Of a stretch of 7,882 bases of DNA, positions 5,982 to 7,882 are shown one piece after another; position 1 is the first letter of the stretch, and the number at the start of each line of letters is the position of its first letter. This DNA is from DATJIG01 sp035493495. GTDB taxonomy: Bacteria > Pseudomonadota > Alphaproteobacteria > SMXQ01. The position numbers were made by a program, and so were the translations under genes. Where the stretch lies: positions 1 to 7,882 of the forward strand of contig DATJIG010000270.1 of the NCBI GenBank assembly GCA_035493495.1. Reading direction: 5' to 3'. The notes beneath the pieces were generated by a model. The model saw only the letters and a program-made list of their open reading frames with translations. It was not told the DNA's origin and made no database searches.

Positions 5982-6098
5982 CTTTCGTCATTCCCACGCC
6001 CCGTTTTTTTAAACGGACCGTGAGCAAGCGGTCGCAGGGTCGGGAATCCAGTTCTTTGAAAAAACTCTGGATGCCCGCTTTTGCGGACATGACGAAAG
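5982..6098. repeat. Palindromic intergenic element, copy B
   Basis: The element is bounded by CTTTCGTCAT (5982-5991) and its exact inverse ATGACGAAAG (6089-6098). Internal stems are ATTCCC/GGGAAT (5990-5995 with 6042-6047), CCGTTT/AAACGG (6001-6006 with 6011-6016, TTTT loop), ATCCAG/CTGGAT (6046-6051 with 6067-6072) and CCGC/GCGG (6075-6078 with 6083-6086, TTTT loop). The shared plan of TCGTCAT, first arm, ATCCA, central arm, GGATG, last arm, ACATGACGA shows it is the same family as the element at 2180-2272, with a longer first arm. On the minus strand it contains an open frame starting MSAKAGIQ, a common spurious peptide from such repeats. Confidence 0.85.
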
Positions 6099-6120
6099 AA
6101 GACGCTGAGAATAACGAACC

Positions 6121-6690
6121 CTACCCCACCTTCCCCTTCTTCATGATCTCATCGATCTTCGGAAAGGCGTCCTGGGCGATCTTCGGCACCTCCTGCCAGT
6201 CGCGCTTGCTCGCGTCGTTCTTGAAATAGTCGAACGGCCGCGTGCCGGGCCCGGCCGGCTTGCCGACGATGATGCGCCCGACCATGCCCGCCATCTCGTG
6301 AGGGGCGCAGAAATAGTCGTAGACACCCTCGGCCGTGAACGTCACCTCGAAGGTTTCGCCCGGCATCAGGTAGTCCGAGTTCCAGGGCTTGGCGCCCTCG
6401 GGGATGCGCAGCGAGTGTTTGTCGTTGTCGGGGTGATAGGCCGTCGTCGTGTGGACGTTGGCCTTGCACTCCCACCGTACCGTCTGCCCCGGCTTGATCA
6501 GCAGACCGGAGGGGCTGAAATTCACGACGCTGCCGATATCGTCGCTCGTCATCGTCACGACCACGACATCGGACCTGGCCTGCGCCCACACCCGTCGCGG
6601 GAGCAGCAGGGCGGCGGCGGTCGCGCCGCCGCCCCTCAGGCTGGTTCTCAGAAATGCGCGTCGCGAGACGTGCATTACATCGACACCCAT
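6121..6690 (-). CDS. Tat-exported type I copper protein (plastocyanin/pseudoazurin-like cupredoxin)
   Basis: The 189-residue product starts with a twin-arginine signal: S-R-R-A-F-L at 9-14, a hydrophobic stretch, and a likely cut after VWA (34-36). Export in folded form to the periplasm is expected. The cupredoxin domain spans about 40-143. Copper ligands are visible as His80, Cys128, His131 and Met136, with Cys-x2-His-x4-Met spacing as in pseudoazurin and plastocyanin, so it should be a one-electron carrier. An additional His86 sits near the first ligand. Residues 144-189 form a charged, helical-looking extension (RPFDYFKND, then EVPKIAQDAFPKIDEIMKKGK) not needed for the copper fold. ATG 6690 is chosen because GAGG lies 8 nt upstream. 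The upstream gene ends 13 nt away, so the two form an operon. The electron partner is unknown. Confidence 0.9.
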   Translation of the reverse strand: MGVDVMHVSRRAFLRTSLRGGGATAAALLLPRRVWAQARSDVVVVTMTSDDIGSVVNFSPSGLLIKPGQTVRWECKANVHTTTAYHPDNDKHSLRIPEGAKPWNSDYLMPGETFEVTFTAEGVYDYFCAPHEMAGMVGRIIVGKPAGPGTRPFDYFKNDASKRDWQEVPKIAQDAFPKIDEIMKKGKVG

Positions 6691-6703
6691 CGCTTCGCCT
6701 CGA

Positions 6704-7117
6704 TCACTTGGCTACCAGGGCCTCGTCCTGCTTGGACACGTGCCACAGCACGATGTGGTAGTGCGGCTCGGCGACGCCGGGGTGGCCGGCGTTGAAGTAC
6801 ATGCTGACGTGGTCGACGTTGCCGCCCGGCGCCTTCAGATCCGAGATCGTCTTATGGGCGTCGATGTCCTTGAGCGGGATCATGTAGATCGTGCTGACCA
6901 GCTTCCCGCTGTGGTCGTAGGTGATGAATGGCCCGTCCGGCAGCGTCTTGGGATCGACGTAGAGCGTGCCCATGCCGGGCAGGAAGTCCGGCAGCTTCAC
7001 GAGCTCGCTGACCTTTTTATAGGGGGCCGGCGGCGGTGCCTTGGACACGTTGTCGGCGGCGAACGCCGGGGTCGCGATGAAAGCGGCGGCGGCGAGTGCG
7101 AGGAGGATCCGTTTCAT
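6704..7117 (-). CDS. Secreted TTHB210/DUF5602-like protein, function unknown
   Basis: The predicted protein has 137 residues with a clear Sec signal peptide (MKRILLALAAAAFIATPAFA, cut after Ala20), giving a small periplasmic protein. The mature part holds PDFLPGMGTLYVDP (43-56), DGPFITYDHSGKLVSTIYMIP (61-81) and DHVSMYFNAGHPGV then PHYHIVLWHV (102-127). The order of a PGMG motif, a GP-x-Y segment and a GHP...PH-x-H block matches what I recall of the TTHB210-like/DUF5602 family. I could not check this by search. His103, His112, His119, His121 and His126 form a cluster that might bind metal, which would suit the cupredoxin encoded 13 nt downstream. GGAGAA 6 nt before the ATG supports the start. 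A role in copper delivery or as a redox partner is speculation. Confidence 0.85.
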   Translation of the reverse strand: MKRILLALAAAAFIATPAFAADNVSKAPPPAPYKKVSELVKLPDFLPGMGTLYVDPKTLPDGPFITYDHSGKLVSTIYMIPLKDIDAHKTISDLKAPGGNVDHVSMYFNAGHPGVAEPHYHIVLWHVSKQDEALVAK

Positions 7118-7264
7118 GGTTGTTCTCCGGTCCGGGGATGGAGCGACCGCGACGCCCCCGAACGGGTCGCGCCGCGTCGATCGCGGACCACCACCATGCG
7201 CGGATTGCCGCCGTCTGTAAGTTACCGGGATAACAACGCCCGAAAAACGTGCTGCCGCAGCCCG
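7118..7264 (-). promoter_or_regulatory. Upstream region of the cupredoxin operon
   Basis: This 147-bp gap separates the Crp/Fnr gene from the two-gene operon on the same strand. It contains the dyad at 7220-7235 and a weak hairpin, GCTG/CAGC, at 7251-7261. On the minus strand the hairpin is followed by ACGTTTTT, a possible weak terminator for the regulator gene. If the dyad sits near -41.5, transcription would start near 7186 and leave a leader of about 70 nt. No strong -10 hexamer is evident there. Confidence 0.4.
7220..7235. promoter_or_regulatory. Candidate Crp/Fnr-family binding site
   Basis: On the minus strand the site reads TGTTA-N6-TAACT, the 5-6-5 geometry used by Crp/Fnr proteins (Crp TGTGA-N6-TCACA; Fnr TTGAT-N4-ATCAA). 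The core GTTA/TAAC is perfectly symmetric. It lies about 105 nt upstream of the DUF5602-like gene and 30 nt past the end of the Crp/Fnr-family gene, so local control is plausible. Confidence 0.5.
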
Positions 7265-7882
7265 TTAGCGGTGGGGTGCCGCCACCGCCGGCTCGCCCCC
7301 GGCAGACGCGACCGCGTCGTACGCCTCCAGCGCCTTGAGATTCAGCACCAGGAAGCCATGCCGCGAGTACTGCACCGCGCCGCGGTCGCGCAGGTGGTTC
7401 ATCGCCAGCGACACCCGCTCACGGCGTACCGCGATCATCTGGGCGATTTCCTCCTGGGTGAGATAGGTCGGGATCTCGACGCCCGACACCGTCGGCCGGC
7501 CGAGCTGGGTGGCGAGCCGCCGCAGTTGCCTGACAACGCGGTCGAGGGTGCCGCTGAAGGCGACGGAGTTGAGCTGGTCGTAGGCATCGGCGAGCGATGC
7601 GCACAGCATCTGCACGAGCTGGTCGAGGAGCGCGCGGTCGTTCTGCACCGCGGCAAGTACGTCGTCGAGCGGCACGGCGACGATCTCGCACGCTTCCAGC
7701 GCCACCGCGCGATCCTGGCGCGGCGCGCCGCCGGCGCACAGCTCACCCATCACGTCGCCTTCGCGCCGCACGTCGTAGATGATCTCTCGGCCTTCGGCGG
7801 TGATCGTGCCGATCTTGGCGAAGCCCTTGCGCAGGAAATACAGCGTGCGGTCGCGATCGCCGAGCTCGTAGATGACCTCGTC
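7265..7882 (-). CDS. Crp/Fnr-family transcriptional regulator (N-terminus beyond window)
   Basis: The frame is open from the right edge to the stop at 7265, giving 205 residues without the N-terminus. The fragment begins DEVIYELGDRDRTLYFLRKG, the middle of a cyclic-nucleotide-binding-like beta barrel. It continues with GREIIYDVRREGDVMGEL (31-48). The phosphate-binding-cassette region keeps Gly-Glu and an Arg but has RA where cAMP-binding Crp has RS, so the ligand is uncertain. A long dimer helix (about 75-130) is followed by the helix-turn-helix TYLTQEEIAQMIAVRRERVSL (139-159) and a wing. Whether an Fnr-type iron-sulphur cysteine cluster exists cannot be judged because the N-terminus is missing. 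Gene order and the dyad at 7220-7235 suggest it controls the downstream cupredoxin operon. The GTG at 7771 is not a credible start because the domain continues upstream of it. Confidence 0.93.
   Translation of the reverse strand, partial: DEVIYELGDRDRTLYFLRKGFAKIGTITAEGREIIYDVRREGDVMGELCAGGAPRQDRAVALEACEIVAVPLDDVLAAVQNDRALLDQLVQMLCASLADAYDQLNSVAFSGTLDRVVRQLRRLATQLGRPTVSGVEIPTYLTQEEIAQMIAVRRERVSLAMNHLRDRGAVQYSRHGFLVLNLKALEAYDAVASAGGEPAVAAPHR

Noticed and set aside
5794..6090. 98-codon minus-strand frame starting MSAKAGIQ
   Set aside because: It starts inside palindromic element B and runs through the terminator into the antisense of the GST gene. Peptides of this kind are known by-products of such repeats.
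2180..6098. CRISPR array or insertion-sequence ends
   Set aside because: The repeats are two separate palindromic elements without regular spacers, transposase gene or target duplication.

Overview
The window is about two-thirds G+C with tightly packed genes. Gene types and codon use fit an alphaproteobacterium, probably Rhodospirillales or Hyphomicrobiales (Rhizobiales). That placement rests on the proline-rich OmpA-type lipoprotein style and on two palindromic intergenic elements of the TCGTCATG...CATGACGA kind, so it is inference.

Layout from left to right. (1) 134-1258, minus: an outer-membrane lipoprotein with a long Pro/Ser linker and a degenerate OmpA-like domain. A TATAAT motif at the extreme left points to another leftward unit outside the window. 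(2) 1259-1602: a gene-poor divergent region. (3) 1603-2160, plus: an NAD(P)H-dependent FMN reductase (ChrR-like), followed by a palindromic element (2180-2272) and an intrinsic terminator (2279-2305). (4) 2360-2776, plus: a small MarR-like winged-helix regulator, then a 173-bp gap with a 15-bp dyad (2815-2829) placed like an operator between plausible -35 and -10 elements. (5) 2950-5881, plus: a three-gene operon encoding a luciferase-like flavin monooxygenase, an alpha/beta hydrolase (ATGA overlap) and a glutathione S-transferase. (6) 5882-6120: a convergent gap with a hydrolase-tail remnant, a strong bidirectional terminator (5953-5978) and a second palindromic element (5982-6098). (7) 6121-7882, minus: a Crp/Fnr-family regulator cut by the right edge, then a two-gene periplasmic operon of a TTHB210/DUF5602-like protein and a Tat-exported cupredoxin. 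A Crp/Fnr-shaped dyad (7220-7235) lies in front of that operon.

How the genes may work together (inference). The monooxygenase, hydrolase and GST look like a catabolic or detoxification pathway: reduced-flavin oxygenation, possibly Baeyer-Villiger type, then ester or lactone hydrolysis, then thiol conjugation. The winged-helix protein is the obvious candidate controller, and the nearby FMN reductase could supply reduced flavin. The right-hand block looks like a periplasmic copper/redox unit controlled by its Crp/Fnr neighbour.

The most unusual structural signal is a 28-bp direct repeat (26/28 identical) at 5001-5028 and 5899-5926. It brackets the GST gene exactly. The second copy encodes a spare version of the hydrolase C-terminus just before the terminator, which suggests that the GST gene was inserted into, or duplicated within, a shorter ancestral operon.
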